A DNA stretch of 64,000 nucleotides from Anthoceros angustus (GCA_010909165.1 VJWM01000134.1:186001-250000), one strand, 5' to 3'. Positions 23,301-34,394 are shown, counted from the stretch's first letter. The notes: generated by a model not told the origin, from the sequence alone. Numbers and translations are program-made.

Positions 23301-24833
23301 TCATGTTCCTTCCGACTCCTGCCTCTCCTTTGGTATACCTACTGTAGACCCGCCAAGAACGTGCCTGGCAGGCAAAGGGGCGAAGTACTTGACATAGGCG
23401 CCTTCATCCTTCTCTGTGGCATCGATTTCGACCCAGGTCCGGGTCTCCTTGGGTGGCGCTCCCCATCGCTTCCGGACCGTGGAGGCAAACTCCTTTTTGC
23501 ACCAGCGTTTCTCTACCAGACGCCCTCTGATCCTGTCCCGGAACCAAGGATCGTCCATGTTCTCCGGCTGAAAGCTAAACGGTCGTTGCCCTAAGTTAAC
23601 TCGCGTCGCCTCCTCCTTCCTGAACTGGCTGACGACGCCGGAATTGGAGATGCGCCAGGCGGGAAAGAGACGGGAGCTCAGGTGCACGGCGCCTCGTAGA
23701 AGCCACACCAGTTGGCCGTTCACAGTGAAGAAGACCTCTTGCGTGCGCCTGTTCATCCCGGCTCCCACCACGATATCGCATGTCCGCGCCCAGGACTCTC
23801 CCATGAGCTGGATCCATTCCGACGCCGAGTCGTTCTCGTCGCACTTCCAGATCTCCGCCCGCTCCCCGTGCGGGACCTGGTAGTTGGACGTCCCGTAGCC
23901 GTAGCTGAGATGCGAGGCCCGGGCGAGCTTGAATCCCATGGACGCTGCGAAGTCCGAGTAGATGACCCCCGCTCCCGGCTCCGGGCCCAGCCACAGCACC
24001 TCGAAGTAGTAGCCGGGGAAGCCGCGGAAGGAGCGCGGGCATGGCCGGTTCCCGATCTTGGTGAGCATGAAGTATCTCCCGGCATGGCCGATCCAGATGT
24101 TGTTCTGCAGGAGAGTCTCCGACGGGACGTCATCGGGATCCCGCGGTGTGGACGTAGAGAGGCTGTCGTCCGTGTCGCTCCAGCTGCTGCGGCTGCTCGC
24201 TGAAGGATTCAGCCATGGTGAACTAGGGCTGCTGGTGGTAACCCCGGGATCCTTCAGCCATGGTGAAGTAGGGCTGCTGGTGGAAACCCCGGGATCCTTC
24301 AGGCATGGTGAAGTAGGGCTGCTGGTGGAAACCCCGGGATCCTTCAGACATGGTGAAGTAGGGCTGCTGGTGGAAACCCCGGGCTGGTCGCCCCGGAGCA
24401 GACGCTGGATGTGATCCCGCGTGCTGGCGCATTCTTTGTCCAGTCTGGCCCACTGCAGGACCTGCTCGAGCTTGATCATGGCTTCGTGGAGCTCGCCGTT
24501 CTTTGCGTGCTCCAGCGCCTGCTCCCGGTGCCGAGCTCTCCGAGTTCGGCAGACTTCTTGCTGTTCGGGGAAGTTCTGGAACAGTCGCTTCCGGACGTCG
24601 ATGTCGTCCACCAGGATGTGGAGGTTCGTCATGGTTCGATCGAACGGGGACATGACGAGGGTGAACTCTTCGATGATGCTCCATCGGTTGTACGTCCTCC
24701 CGTCGTTGCATTTCACGGGATCGCACATGATTTTCCTGGTGATGGGATCGCGGAACCAGGGCACCTCTTGGCCCTTACTTTCCCCACTCCAGCCTGCGGC
24801 TTCCTGCAAGCTCAGCTCCTCAGCCTGATCCAT
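23301..24833 (-). CDS. U-box protein with C-terminal SPRY-like domain
   Basis: Single exon of about 510 residues. The frame is open upstream to 25412, but ATG 24833 is preferred because a TATA box lies about 115 bp upstream and the U-box follows directly. Residues about 24-95 form a U-box: WFRDPITRKIMCDPVKCNDG, TYNRWSIIEEF, then the C-terminal helix. A charged helical stretch follows (REQALEHAKNGELHEAMIKL), then four 15-residue repeats of DPGVSTSSPTSPCLK type, a Ser/Asp-rich linker, and a SPRY-like beta domain with GYYFEVLWLG, MGFKLARASHLSYGY, VVGAGMNRRTQEVFFTVNGQ and LFPAWRISNSG. U-box proteins act as E3 ubiquitin ligases, and SPRY domains bind partner proteins, so a substrate receptor fused to a ligase is likely. 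The 3' end converges with the receptor kinase across about 260 bp. Confidence 0.85.
   Translation of the reverse strand: MDQAEELSLQEAAGWSGESKGQEVPWFRDPITRKIMCDPVKCNDGRTYNRWSIIEEFTLVMSPFDRTMTNLHILVDDIDVRKRLFQNFPEQQEVCRTRRARHREQALEHAKNGELHEAMIKLEQVLQWARLDKECASTRDHIQRLLRGDQPGVSTSSPTSPCLKDPGVSTSSPTSPCLKDPGVSTSSPTSPWLKDPGVTTSSPSSPWLNPSASSRSSWSDTDDSLSTSTPRDPDDVPSETLLQNNIWIGHAGRYFMLTKIGNRPCPRSFRGFPGYYFEVLWLGPEPGAGVIYSDFAASMGFKLARASHLSYGYGTSNYQVPHGERAEIWKCDENDSASEWIQLMGESWARTCDIVVGAGMNRRTQEVFFTVNGQLVWLLRGAVHLSSRLFPAWRISNSGVVSQFRKEEATRVNLGQRPFSFQPENMDDPWFRDRIRGRLVEKRWCKKEFASTVRKRWGAPPKETRTWVEIDATEKDEGAYVKYFAPLPARHVLGGSTVGIPKERQESEGT
24220..24400 (-). repeat. 45-bp in-frame minisatellite in the U-box gene
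   Basis: Four head-to-tail copies of a 45-bp unit (core GGTGAAGTAGGGCTGCTGG on the plus strand) encode the Ser/Thr/Pro repeat DPGV(S/T)TSSP(T/S)SP(C/W)L(K/N). The units are nearly identical in DNA, so copy number is likely variable. The repeat falls in the linker between the U-box and SPRY-like parts. Confidence 0.9.
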
Positions 24834-25854
24834 GGCATTCCCGGGTGTGGAGGCATCTGAGAAAGTCGAGACGTGAATCGGGTGGAGGAAGGAGGCCTGG
24901 TGCAGTTGTTGCCGGAGGTAGGAAATGGCTTGATGCTGGAAGCATTTATAAGCAGAGGGACGCACTGCAGCACAGAGACCTCGCTCACAAGCAGCTGCAG
25001 CAGCAAGAAATGCAAGTAGGCAAGCGGGTATTTCCGAATCTCCCATCCCGTCTCTTACAGTGACATGTCCACCCTGAGAGCCACTAGCAGAAATAGCAAA
25101 CCGGAGACGATGGTATCTGAAGAAAAGCTTCAGTTCTGGCTGCAGCTTACGCATTAATAGCGAGACTGGAGAAAAACAAATAGTGGACATGGTTGCCTGC
25201 CGGTAACAGTCGCTAGCAGAGGATGTCCAGGTCCATGGCATCTTGGTGAATGGGATGTCAATACAGTGTCTTAGCGTGTGTCCGGGCTCACACTGGCTCA
25301 CTAAAATTTCGGAATCACAGGCAACTGCTACAAGGTCGTGCCACACTGTCATCAACAGTGTAGATGCAGAAGTATGCACATATGTACGCCAACCAGTCTC
25401 AATCCTGAGCACCTTACATCCCAGGGCCTCAGAGTACTATAGATCTACTCCTGAGGTCCAAGCCTCTTCGAGATTACTATGTAGCAGGTGATGTAAGACT
25501 GGAAGGATGTGAGCTGAGCTATCAGTATTGCAACTCGTGCACTCGACGAAGAAGATAGGGCACTAGCTCTTTTCTCCAGAACAATGGGGGAGGAGATTTC
25601 AGTCATTGCCTTCAGCAGAAAGGCGCCAGTATCAAGATGGCAGCCAGCCCAGCAAGAGGGACGACAAGTAAACGACAGGACTCGTCAATATGAATAAGTT
25701 GAAGAAATAGAAATCACTGGAATATGCACGCAGCTCCGCCTTTGGTAGGGTGTGGAAGGCTTCACATCCATCACGTTGAGCAGCTCTTGCCAAATGTTTC
25801 CACATGTTGACAGACCAGGTCTTCACAGGAGAAGTGGGCTACCTGGAGAAGAAT
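24834..25854. other. intergenic apart from the TATA box, no gene seen
   Basis: Contains the leader and promoter of the U-box gene and the 3' flank of the LYR gene. No further domain-bearing frame is visible. Confidence 0.5.
24944..24950 (-). promoter_or_regulatory. TATA box of the U-box/SPRY gene
   Basis: The minus strand reads TATAAATG here (plus-strand CATTTATA), about 115 bp upstream of the chosen ATG. This supports the start at 24833 over the longer open frame. Confidence 0.5.
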
Positions 25855-26641
25855 CTACCCTTGCTTACCGTCAGTCGGGGCTGGCTGCGTAAACAAGCTT
25901 TCGGACTTCGATTGGACCTGCACATGCCAAACCACAAAAAGGGTTGGAGTGTCCTCGGATATCCGGATGCTCAGGAATGTCCTCTGAGGAAAAAAATCAG
26001 CTTGAATGAGGCCAACCTTGTCCAGTACAGACTCGACAGCATCCCTCCCACCCACCAGCAATTTTGCTATCTGCAGGCACCATTCAGTTCCAGTGAGGTC
26101 CACAAACTATACTCGGCTGTGCAATAAAGACAGAAATGATTCAGACAGATACTACTTACAATCTCTGGGTCCCTCTCAAACCGAGCTGCCTCAAACTCAT
26201 TCCGTGCACTAGTCCTCAGCACATCCCTCCTGAATTCAAAACTGCTGTCTTCAAATAGGCAAGAACAGAACCCACTTGGTGCAAAAGGTCATGTGATACC
26301 ACAAACAGAAGTTCAGCTCCTTGCCAGGGCACTCCTTGATCATTTGGCCACACGAAGAGGCTAGTGGTACGAAGAATATAGCGGTACAAGCTCAACGCTT
26401 CACGCCTTGTATTTGTCAGCCTGGGAACCTCTGCTTCAACTCCCTTCACCATATGCCTCTCGAGCAGCTCCTCCAAACTACCAGGACCGTCATGCATCCT
26501 CCTGACCAGTGCCTTGAATGAAGCCCAGTGCAGATTCTTGGACGCCATCCGACACCCGGCCCACGAGTCCACAGACGGCTTGGCAACAGGATGCCAAAAC
26601 CCTGCAAGAGTCATTAGCGAACCGGGTGTGAGGAGAGCCAT
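25855..26641 (-). CDS. LYR-motif protein (mitochondrial Fe-S/complex-assembly family)
   Basis: Proposed minus-strand exons are 26641-26325, 26229-26160 and about 26070-25855. Exon 1 carries the family signature RREALSLYRYILRTT followed by WPNDQGVPW. Exon 2 continues RDVLRTSARNEFEAARFERD, including the basic and Phe residues conserved in LYR proteins, and exon 3 gives IAKLLVGGRDAVESVLDK. Joining the exons keeps the frame throughout. The first intron would use a GC donor (TG|GCAAGG) with a normal CAG acceptor; the second uses GTAAGT. LYR proteins bind acyl carrier protein and help assemble Fe-S clusters or respiratory complexes in mitochondria. The roughly 78 residues before the LYR core may include a transit peptide or be partly non-coding; a later in-frame Met (MASKNLHW) is an alternative start. 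The last about 35 residues may lie beyond an unseen intron. Confidence 0.75.
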
Positions 26642-26861
26642 TTTTCAAATTCATCCAACATCTCTTCAACGAGAGTGCCCTGTGCGAGTGGCAAGTGCCC
26701 ATCTTCCTTTCCTGTCTGGGGATCTATCTTTGCTGTGGTCGGGGCTTCACTTGTTCAGATTGTTCGAGTAACAAACGGCTTGGTCGTGCACGGCGACTTT
26801 GGCCACAATTCCTGTTTTGACGTCCGCCCCGGGTGTTGTAGGATGCTGGCAGGTCCTGAGG
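26642..26861. promoter_or_regulatory. shared divergent promoter region
   Basis: Only about 220 bp separate the LYR-gene start (minus) from the RNase H gene start (plus), so the two genes probably share a bidirectional promoter. I see no clear TATA box. Confidence 0.45.
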
Positions 26862-29800
26862 ATGAAATACTACGGAGTACGCTCGGGCCGCACCCCTGGA
26901 GTTTATGATAATTGGGAAGAGTGCCAGCGACAGGTGAAGTAGTGTAGGTCATCCTGGACAAAGCACGTTCCTTTGGAGATCCAGCTCACGTCTTTGATTG
27001 CCACAGGTTGTGGGTTTCCACGGAAGTGACTTCAAAAGCTTCTCGACGGAAAGTGAAGCTCGGGAGTTTGTCGAGAAGGCCAAGACATGGATGGCCGCAC
27101 CCAATGGAGCATTGAACAGTGGATCAGCTAAATCTGGGACTCAGACGATCAAACTCGTGTCACTGAAGCGAAGAAAACGAAGATCGTTGACAACGACAGT
27201 GCCAGGGAGACGTTCTACCGAGCCTCCTGTAAGCTTGTTGCGGGTAGTCTTCCACACTCAAAGTGGTTGGTAAGGGTGTTCTCAACTGGATATATTCGCT
27301 GCTTTTCAGTGCATGGTGTTGCCAGCAGAGAAAGACGTGAAGTTGGAGACCAAACTGCAAACTCGATCGGTGGCCATCTCGACTGCCCGACTCGGAAAGG
27401 TATGCCGTTTGAGATGTCTTTCAACAACATTCAGCACAAGTACCGTCATATTGTGCACTACTTTTGCAAAAACTCAAATAGCTTGAATTCTGTTCTCAGA
27501 GATGACTTCTTCTGTTATCCAGGGCACATACACCGTACAGTATGATGGTGCGTCAAAAGGGAATCCAGGCAAGGCTGGTGCTGGAGCGGTTTTGCTTCAT
27601 CCAGATGGAACTCTGGTACTGCATGCTGATGTGCCTCCCTTCTTACTTGTTGAATGTAGATCAACCTACATTTGACTTGTTCTTGATGACAGGTTTGTAC
27701 GATGGCCGAGGGTCTGGGAATAGCTACAAATAATGTTGCAGAATATCGAGGTCTCATTCTTGGTCTCCGTGGAGCCTTGGAGAGGGGCATCCGACGGCTT
27801 AAAGCTCAAGGCGATTCGACTTTGGTTTGCCAGCAGGTTATGCAACAATCTGGTTCCTGTGACTCAGACCAATTAGTCAAATTTATTCTGACTTTGATTT
27901 TGGTGGTCAGGTTAGGGGAAAGTGGAAAGTGAATAGTTCCCACCTTCAACAACTGTGTGACGAAGTGAAGCTGCTTTCCAGAAGATTCGAGACGTTCTCC
28001 ATCATTCAAGTGGACAGGGTGTGTTGTTGTAAGGATCCACAAGATTCTACAAACTAATGAGGGCAAGGCATCATCTCCACATTATGACACATTATTGCCT
28101 GTGTACCATTCGTATAGGCACTTAACAGTGAGGCAGACCGGATGGCTAACGAAGGTGTGGGTCTTCCAGGTAGGAGCACATGCTTGATCGCTTTAGTCAC
28201 ATTTGGTGAAGGATTGCAGCTTTTGGTTCTATAACTCATAAACCTTCCGTGTTGTGTCGTCTAAGATTGCTATAATCTGCCTGCAGAGAAAAAGTTTCTC
28301 AGCTGGTCTGGTTCAAGAAATGACCTGGCCACAACTTCGTTAGCAAGCTCAAAAAGAGAGCAACCTGCTGCGTCAGAAAGCTCTATACCCGGTATGTTCC
28401 TTGATCTTTTCTGCTTGTGTGCAAAACCTTCTATTTGCCAAATACATGTGCCAAAGCTATGTGGTCATCCTCTTATCGCTGTTATGTGCCAGGCAACCCA
28501 ATATATGAGAGCAGTGCGGACCAGGTACTGTCCCCCTGCGTGGCTGTGTGTGCCAAGTAGGTTGTACAGTAGGTCTGCTAGCTTTGGACCTGCTGGGGCT
28601 GCTCTGCTTGGGTTGTTATCCTGTCCTTTCCATGACCTCATGCACATGGTTTTGCTCTGGACACAGGTTGCTTATATTCTAGAGTTTGATGGCATGTCGA
28701 TAGGAAGGCCTGCAAGGGCAGGTGCTGGAGCTCTTTTGCTCGATCCAGAAGGGAGAGTGGTTAGCTTCTTCAGGTCAATTGCAAGAGCTGTCATTCCTCA
28801 TGTGTCTCATTGAATCTTTTATGGACGCAAGCTTATTTCCCGCAGGTCTGCGAGTTGGTGGAGAGCGTGGGACAGGCAACGAACAGTGCAGCAGAGTATC
28901 ATGGCTTGATTCTGGGCCTTAAGGAAGCTCTGGGGAGGGGAATTTCAATACTCCATGCTCGAGGAGATTCTGATCGTGTCTGTCAGCAGGTCAGAAAAGT
29001 TCTCTCCCCCAGAAATTCCCCTCAAATTGCCACCTCATGTCATACTTCACAAGCAGTTAAGGCCGAGCAAGGATAGCCTAACTTGTTCCAGGTCACAACT
29101 TTCACCTCTGACCTGGAGCACAGCTGCTTGGTGATCGAACTGTGTCATACCATCATGCCAAGCTGCATCAAGAAGCAAAAGCATTGATACAACAGTTCTC
29201 CGGATTTTCCATCCAGTATGTCGACAATGTAAGTCCTGTATGCATGGCTGCATTGTTGTCATCATACTCTGCTGCTTTCATCCCCCTATTCCGTGCTTTA
29301 GATGCTCACCTTGTCTTCGGCTCAACGACGCAGTCACTGAATGCCCGCGCAAATGCACTTGCGAAGAAGGCATCGGCACTCTCAGGTAAATCAGCCTCGG
29401 ATTTACTTTCTGCTTTCGTTTGTGCCAGGGGAGTATTAGCTTATTCGTACTCTTTGCTGCTCCGTAGGTCTGAATGAGCTCTTAGCAAGACAACAGCATC
29501 AGGGGACCACAGCGCTGCAAGGCTGTGCAAACACAAAGCGAAAGGCAGTGACAACTGCAACGGTTCGCTCATTCTCAACGTTGCAGATGCAGGCAGCTTG
29601 TAATTCGTGTAGGAGAAGCTGCTACCGAAAAAGGCTGACCGACGGGCCAGTGTATAATCAGACATCCTCCTTCTGTGGGATCAGGAATGCAGTTTGGATG
29701 ACGAGGGTAACGGTAGGTATCCTTGGCAACCATGGGAATTGCGTTGTGTTGTATTTTGCTCACAAAATGCATTGTTGTGGCTTCAGAGAAGTGGCCGTCC

Positions 29801-30083
29801 GTGGTCGGTTGCTGCCAAGTTCGTCGGGCAGATATCCCTCGTAAGTATCTATCCGGGGTCCTCGATTTCCAGTGTCCTTGTGCGTAACGTGGACGGCCTG
29901 ATTACCTTACCTTTCAAGTCTCTTCTGTCACGCTGTTTTGCAGTTGACTGCCGGTTCCATTTGAGCTGAAGACGCTTGTCACTGCTGAAGTTCATCTTGG
30001 AGGCTGCAAGTGAGCGGAGCGTGAAACGGTTCTTGAGGCAGAAGGGGACCCTCACAGGTATGCCGGCCGCGGGCGAGTTATGA
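26862..30083 (+). CDS. RNase HI-like protein: hybrid-binding domain plus two RNase H domains
   Basis: Exons read by eye: 26862-26933, 27007-27228, 27310-27399, 27523-27615, 27693-27836, 27911-28018, 28118-28169, 28287-28391, 28493-28524, 28667-28759, 28846-28989, 29124-29228, 29334-29385 and 29468-about 29710, plus two or three uncertain exons to a TGA near 30083. Exons 1-2 encode the N-terminal RNA/DNA-hybrid-binding domain (YYGVRSGRTPGVYDNWEECQ, then VVGFHGSDFKSFST). The first RNase H domain has YDGASKGNPG, NNVAEYRGLILGLRGALE, QGDSTLVCQQ and NSEADRMANEG, so all four catalytic acids (D, E, D, D) are present. The second domain repeats the same exon pattern (LEFDGMSIGRP, NSAAEYHGLILGL, RGDSDRVCQQ, LNARANALAKK) but the last catalytic Asp is Asn and the first motif is altered. 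The enzyme cuts RNA in RNA-DNA hybrids. The C-terminal tail is not recognised. An upstream 5' exon or organelle-targeting sequence cannot be excluded. Confidence 0.8.
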
Positions 30084-30483
30084 TTGCCGCTCTCGAACTC
30101 TCGGGGCAGCAGATGTATTGGATTAAGCGGCATTACCAACTGCACAGTCATGCTTGCAAAGCGTGCATAGCGGCTACAAACTGTCTGTCCTTGGTGATGT
30201 TAGTCGTTCAGTCCACGACTGGAAACACACTCGTCATCAGGAAACGTGTATTAACTGTAAAACCGTTTTCCTAGTATTTCCGTAAAGCCATTTTAGCGGA
30301 GATGAAATGGATAAGCGCTGCGGCGTTGAACCAGCTCAATTTAGGTTTTCCCAAGACAACGTTGGTTTCGATTTTGCTGAAGCTCACGGTTGTGCGCTTT
30401 GACAAGCTGATCCGCATTCAGGCACTAGGCAAGAGAGTTTATAATCAGAATGACATCGGTTTAGTTCTGGGTTTAGGTGTTTA

Positions 30484-32374
30484 GACATATTACCAAGGAC
30501 AAGGGACAAATTGTATTACGTCACGCTCTAACGAGCCCAGGCACTGCAAGTGGGCACAGCAAACACACGTTGAGAGTGTGGCCTCGCGGGGCTGACCATG
30601 GCAGCAACAGCTCGCGAGGAGTGACGCAAGCGCAGCCAAGCTGGCGATGGGGAGAAAACGGAGGCGCGCGATTAGGGTTCCAGTTGTCGAGGTTGCTCAG
30701 GAGAGCACCCTGCACGCTGTCACAGTCTTACGTCTACGCGGCATGTCAAACAAGGAATCGAAATTCCGTCGTGCCACTTTGGCCAAGCCAGTGATGAGAC
30801 CAAGTCTTTTTTTTTTGGATAGGACCACGAGAACCGGATTCTGCCGATGTTGCTTGGGGTGCATGTCAGTTCAACTTGTCAATCCAGAGGGACTTCACGC
30901 ACGGAGCCGGGGCGTCGTCCGCGATGTTATTGAAAGAGCACAGCCACAAATATGAGCCACAAAGCATGAGCACAAGCACGGATTCATTAACCGTGACAGC
31001 GGATGGCAGCGAAGCATTTAGTCGGGGTGCGTGCGTTGTAGGTCTTAAGTCCTTCCAGGAACTCGCACTCTCTGGACTGACTCTCTACACTGCTCTGCAG
31101 ATCCCGTGTTTCACCTCAAGCCTGTGTTTACAAGGTGCTTCCACGTTTATTAGGTAGCCCTCGCAGAAGTAGCCAAACCTACCACGCTGAAGTTGGGGAG
31201 ACAGGCCTGAAGGTACGGCCCACACATAGCTTATATATGTCACTCCATGTGATGCCGCTTGGTCTCTGCCTGCAGAACTCATTGTCAGCTGACGGGCTTA
31301 GGCTACCTTTTCATCTGGCCTTGTGTTATGCTAGAAACTCGGACTCTCTGCACTGACTCTTTACACTGTTCTACACACCTCAAGCTTGTGCCCATATAAA
31401 TACTCCAAGTCGTCATATACTTGCGTGCCTCATGAGCGACCTCCTTGACACATACGCACCCATTGTAGAGCTGTTCGTCCTTGCTACAAGTTCACCAATC
31501 CATGACAATCTTGAGATTCATTGCACACAAGTTCACTAATCCATGACAATCTTTAGATCCATTGCACACAGACTCACCAACCCGTGACAACCTTGAGATT
31601 CATTGCACACAAGTTCACCAATCCATGATAATCTTGAGCTTCATTGCACACAAGTTCACCAATCCATGACAATCTTGAGATTCATTGCACACAAGTTCAC
31701 CAATCCATGACAATCTTGAGATTCACTGTTTGCCCTGCACCCAGTTCAGCGTAAGGCTGGGGTTGGGTTGGGCAATGGGCAAAGATATCCAAACCTTTTC
31801 ATTAAGAAATGTTGCAGCAATCGTTTTAACATGCCAAACACGCGGATTCCCCGGTGTCGAAACTAGGTAGCTGAGGTTGCTCCCACGTGAGCACCTGCTA
31901 TTCATCGTCGTCCTACGCGTGAATTCTGGATTTCGGAGACGTTCCAAATCACAACTCAATCCTTCTCGTACACTATAACTCTGGAAAGCGGACTTGCTCC
32001 ATCTTTTAGTGTTTCCGCTGGCACAAAGGGCAAGTCCGATCCTTCCAAGTCTGTTCTCCCACTATTCCGCGGATCAAAACGAAATGTGGCCGGCCAAACC
32101 AATGGTAATAAGACCACAAACTCGAGTTTGCAACCCTGAAGCCATGGCTGTACTTTCACATCTCCAACGACCATCCGGAGTCCAACTTGAAAGCAAGGGA
32201 AAAAAATTCTCCCAGGACGGACTCCCCTGCTCGTTCCTTCGGGGAATGGTAACTATGCCCTCGTTCTTCCATATATGGAAGAACGGTGTGGTGGATTAGG
32301 TCACCAATTTCACTGAGGTGTCCAGTGTTGTTTACGGAGCTCTCTGTTGAGATTGGCTTGGTGGCTTTTCCAGA
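30484..32374 (+). repeat. conserved spacer between RNase H gene and hydrolase (copies also at 33392-35268, 35935-37827, 38603-40017)
   Basis: No gene is supported. The copies share every short frame, including one beginning MGRKRRRAIRVP at 30647, 33555 and 36098, which has no recognisable family and no clear splice partner. The spacer contains a short T-run (TTTTTTTTTT) whose length differs between copies, and the 41-bp minisatellite. Confidence 0.6.
31487..31728. repeat. 41-bp minisatellite, copy 1
   Basis: Six units (last partial) of a 41-bp motif with core TTCACCAATCCATGACAATC. Units 2 and 3 carry private changes (CACTAATCC; CCCGTGACAACC), shared in all four array copies, so the minisatellite predates the unit duplications. 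Confidence 0.9.
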
Positions 32375-33352
32375 ATGGTTGCTGTAGAGTACAGCACCGT
32401 GGATGGTGAAGATGGCGTCTCCCTAGCAGTGCGAGTATACAAGCCGGATGCATCAGAGGGGGCTAAGCAGCTGGTGCTGGTGCTGGTGCATCAGTACTCA
32501 GTTTTGGGGGGCTGTCAAGGGCTGCTAAAGGGCATGGCCACCGAGCTTGCAAGGCGAGGCTACACGACCATCACCTTTGACATGAGGGGTGTCGGTCGGT
32601 CCACCGGCCGAGCTACCATCACTGGATTTGCAGAGGTGCGAGATGTTGTGGCTGTGTGCCGCTGGGCCGTGGAGCATGTTCCCGCACCTGAGGTTCTGCT
32701 TGTGGGATCAGGAATGCAGTTTTGGATGACGAGGGTAACGGTAGGTATCCTTGGCAACCATGGAATTGCGTTGTGTTGTATTTTGCTCACAAAATGCATT
32801 GTTGTGGCTGTGTGCCGCTGGGCCGTGGAGCATGTTCCCGCACCTGAGGTTCTGCTTGTGGGATCTTCAGCTGGTGAGACCCAACTTCCCTGTTGTTAGA
32901 AGGGTCTTGGATCGGCATCTGCTCAGGTCATCAGATGTGAAAGAACCTGCTGCACAAAGCCTGGGATGACATACGTTTCTCCATTATCAGTTTCTGGCTT
33001 CCTGGTGTCTAAAACTGCCGTTGTTGTTTCAGGTGCTCCTATAGCAGGTTCGGCTGTGGATGAAGTGCCTGAAGTGCAAGGGTACGTAGCTCTTGGATAC
33101 CCATTCGGCTTGGCTTCCATTCTCTTTGGGAGGCACCACAAGTATGTTCTGCAGTCTACGAAGCCAAAGCTCTTTGTCATGGGCACTAGTGATGGCTTCA
33201 CCACTGTGAAGCAACTGCAATCTAAGTTGAAAACAGCTGCTGGAAGGGTAGAGACGCAGCTGGTTCCAGGAGTTGGCCATTTCGAGATGGAGGGACCCCA
33301 GTATGACGAGCAAATGGCTTTGTATGTTGCACAGTTTGCGGAGAGTTTATAA
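32375..33352 (+). CDS. alpha/beta-hydrolase, unit 1 (open frame, with 52-residue in-frame insertion)
   Basis: Exons 32375-32873 and 33033-33352 join in phase (intron 159 bp, GTGAGA..TTTCAG) to about 272 residues. Family features: VLVHQYSVLGGCQGLLKGMA, ITFDMRGVGRSTGRA, the nucleophile elbow VGSSAGAPIAGSA (G-x-S-x-G), GYPFGLASILFGRHH, KLFVMGTSDGFT carrying the likely acid, and GVGHFEMEGP with the likely catalytic His. This fits a small soluble alpha/beta-hydrolase; the substrate is unknown. Unlike the other copies, exon 1 stays open because the G-runs at about 32457 and 32506 are one base longer. A 156-bp insertion after VLLVGS adds 52 residues: a copy of the RNase H gene 3' region plus a repeat of VAVCRWAVEHVPAPEVLLVG. 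The C-terminus is cut to ESL by the unit junction; unit 5 shows the native ESLKEQ end. Function of this copy is doubtful because of the insertion beside the active-site loop. Confidence 0.7.
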
Positions 33353-34394
33353 TCAGAATGACATCGGTTTAGTTCTGGGTTTAGGTGTTTAGACATATTA
33401 CCAAGGACAAGGGACAAATTGTATTACGTCACGCTCTAACGAGCCCAGGCACTGCAAGTGGGCACAGCAAAACACACGTTGAGAGTGTGGCCTCGCGGGG
33501 CTGACCATGGCAGCAACAGCTCGCGAGGAGTGACGCAAGCGCAGCCAAGCTGGCGATGGGGAGAAAACGGAGGCGCGCGATTAGGGTTCCAGTTGTCGAG
33601 GTTGCTCAGAGAGCACCCTGCACGCTGTCACAGTCTTACGTCTACGCGGCATGTCAAACAAGGAATCGAAATTCCGTCGTGCCACTTTGGCCAAGCCAGT
33701 GATGAGACCAAGTCTTTTTTTTTTGGATAGGACCACGAGAACCGGATTCTGCCGATGTTGCTTGGGGTGCATGTCAGTTCAACTTGTCAATCCAGAGGGA
33801 CTTCACGCACGGAGCCGGGGCGTCGTCCGCGATGTTATTGAAAGAGCACAGCCACAAATATGAGCCACAAAGCATGAGCACAAGCACGGATTCATTAACC
33901 GTGACAGCGGATGGCAGCGAAGCATTTAGTCGGGGTGCGTGCGTTGTAGGTCTTAAGTCCTTCCAGGAACTCGCACTCTCTGGACTGACTCTCTACACTG
34001 CTCTGCAGATCCCGTGTTTCACCTCAAGCCTGTGTTTACAAGGTGCTTCCACGTTTATTAGGTAGCCCTCGCAGAAGTAGCCAAACCTACCACGCTGAAG
34101 TTGGGGAGACAGGCCTGAAGGTACGGCCCACACATAGCTTATATATGTCACTCCATGTGATGCCGCTTGGTCTCTGCCTGCAGAACTCATTGTCAGCTGA
34201 CGGGCTTAGGCTACCTTTCATCTGGCCTTGTGTTATGCTAGAAACTCGGACTCTCTGCACTGACTCTTTACACTGTTCTACACACCTCAAGCTTGTGCCC
34301 ATATAAATACTCCAAGTCGTCATATACTTGCGTGCCTCATGGAGCGACCTCCTTGACACATACGCACCCATTGTAGAGCTGTTCGTCCTTGCTA

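Noticed and set aside
30647-30955. Small frame starting MGRKRRRAIRVP, present in three array units
   Set aside because: Conserved only because the DNA is duplicated. No family, no splice partner, and composition changes abruptly after the first 18 codons.
31487-31728. Regularly repeated 41-bp units resembling a CRISPR array
   Set aside because: Units abut with no unique spacers, are not palindromic, and lie in a plant nuclear context. It is a minisatellite.
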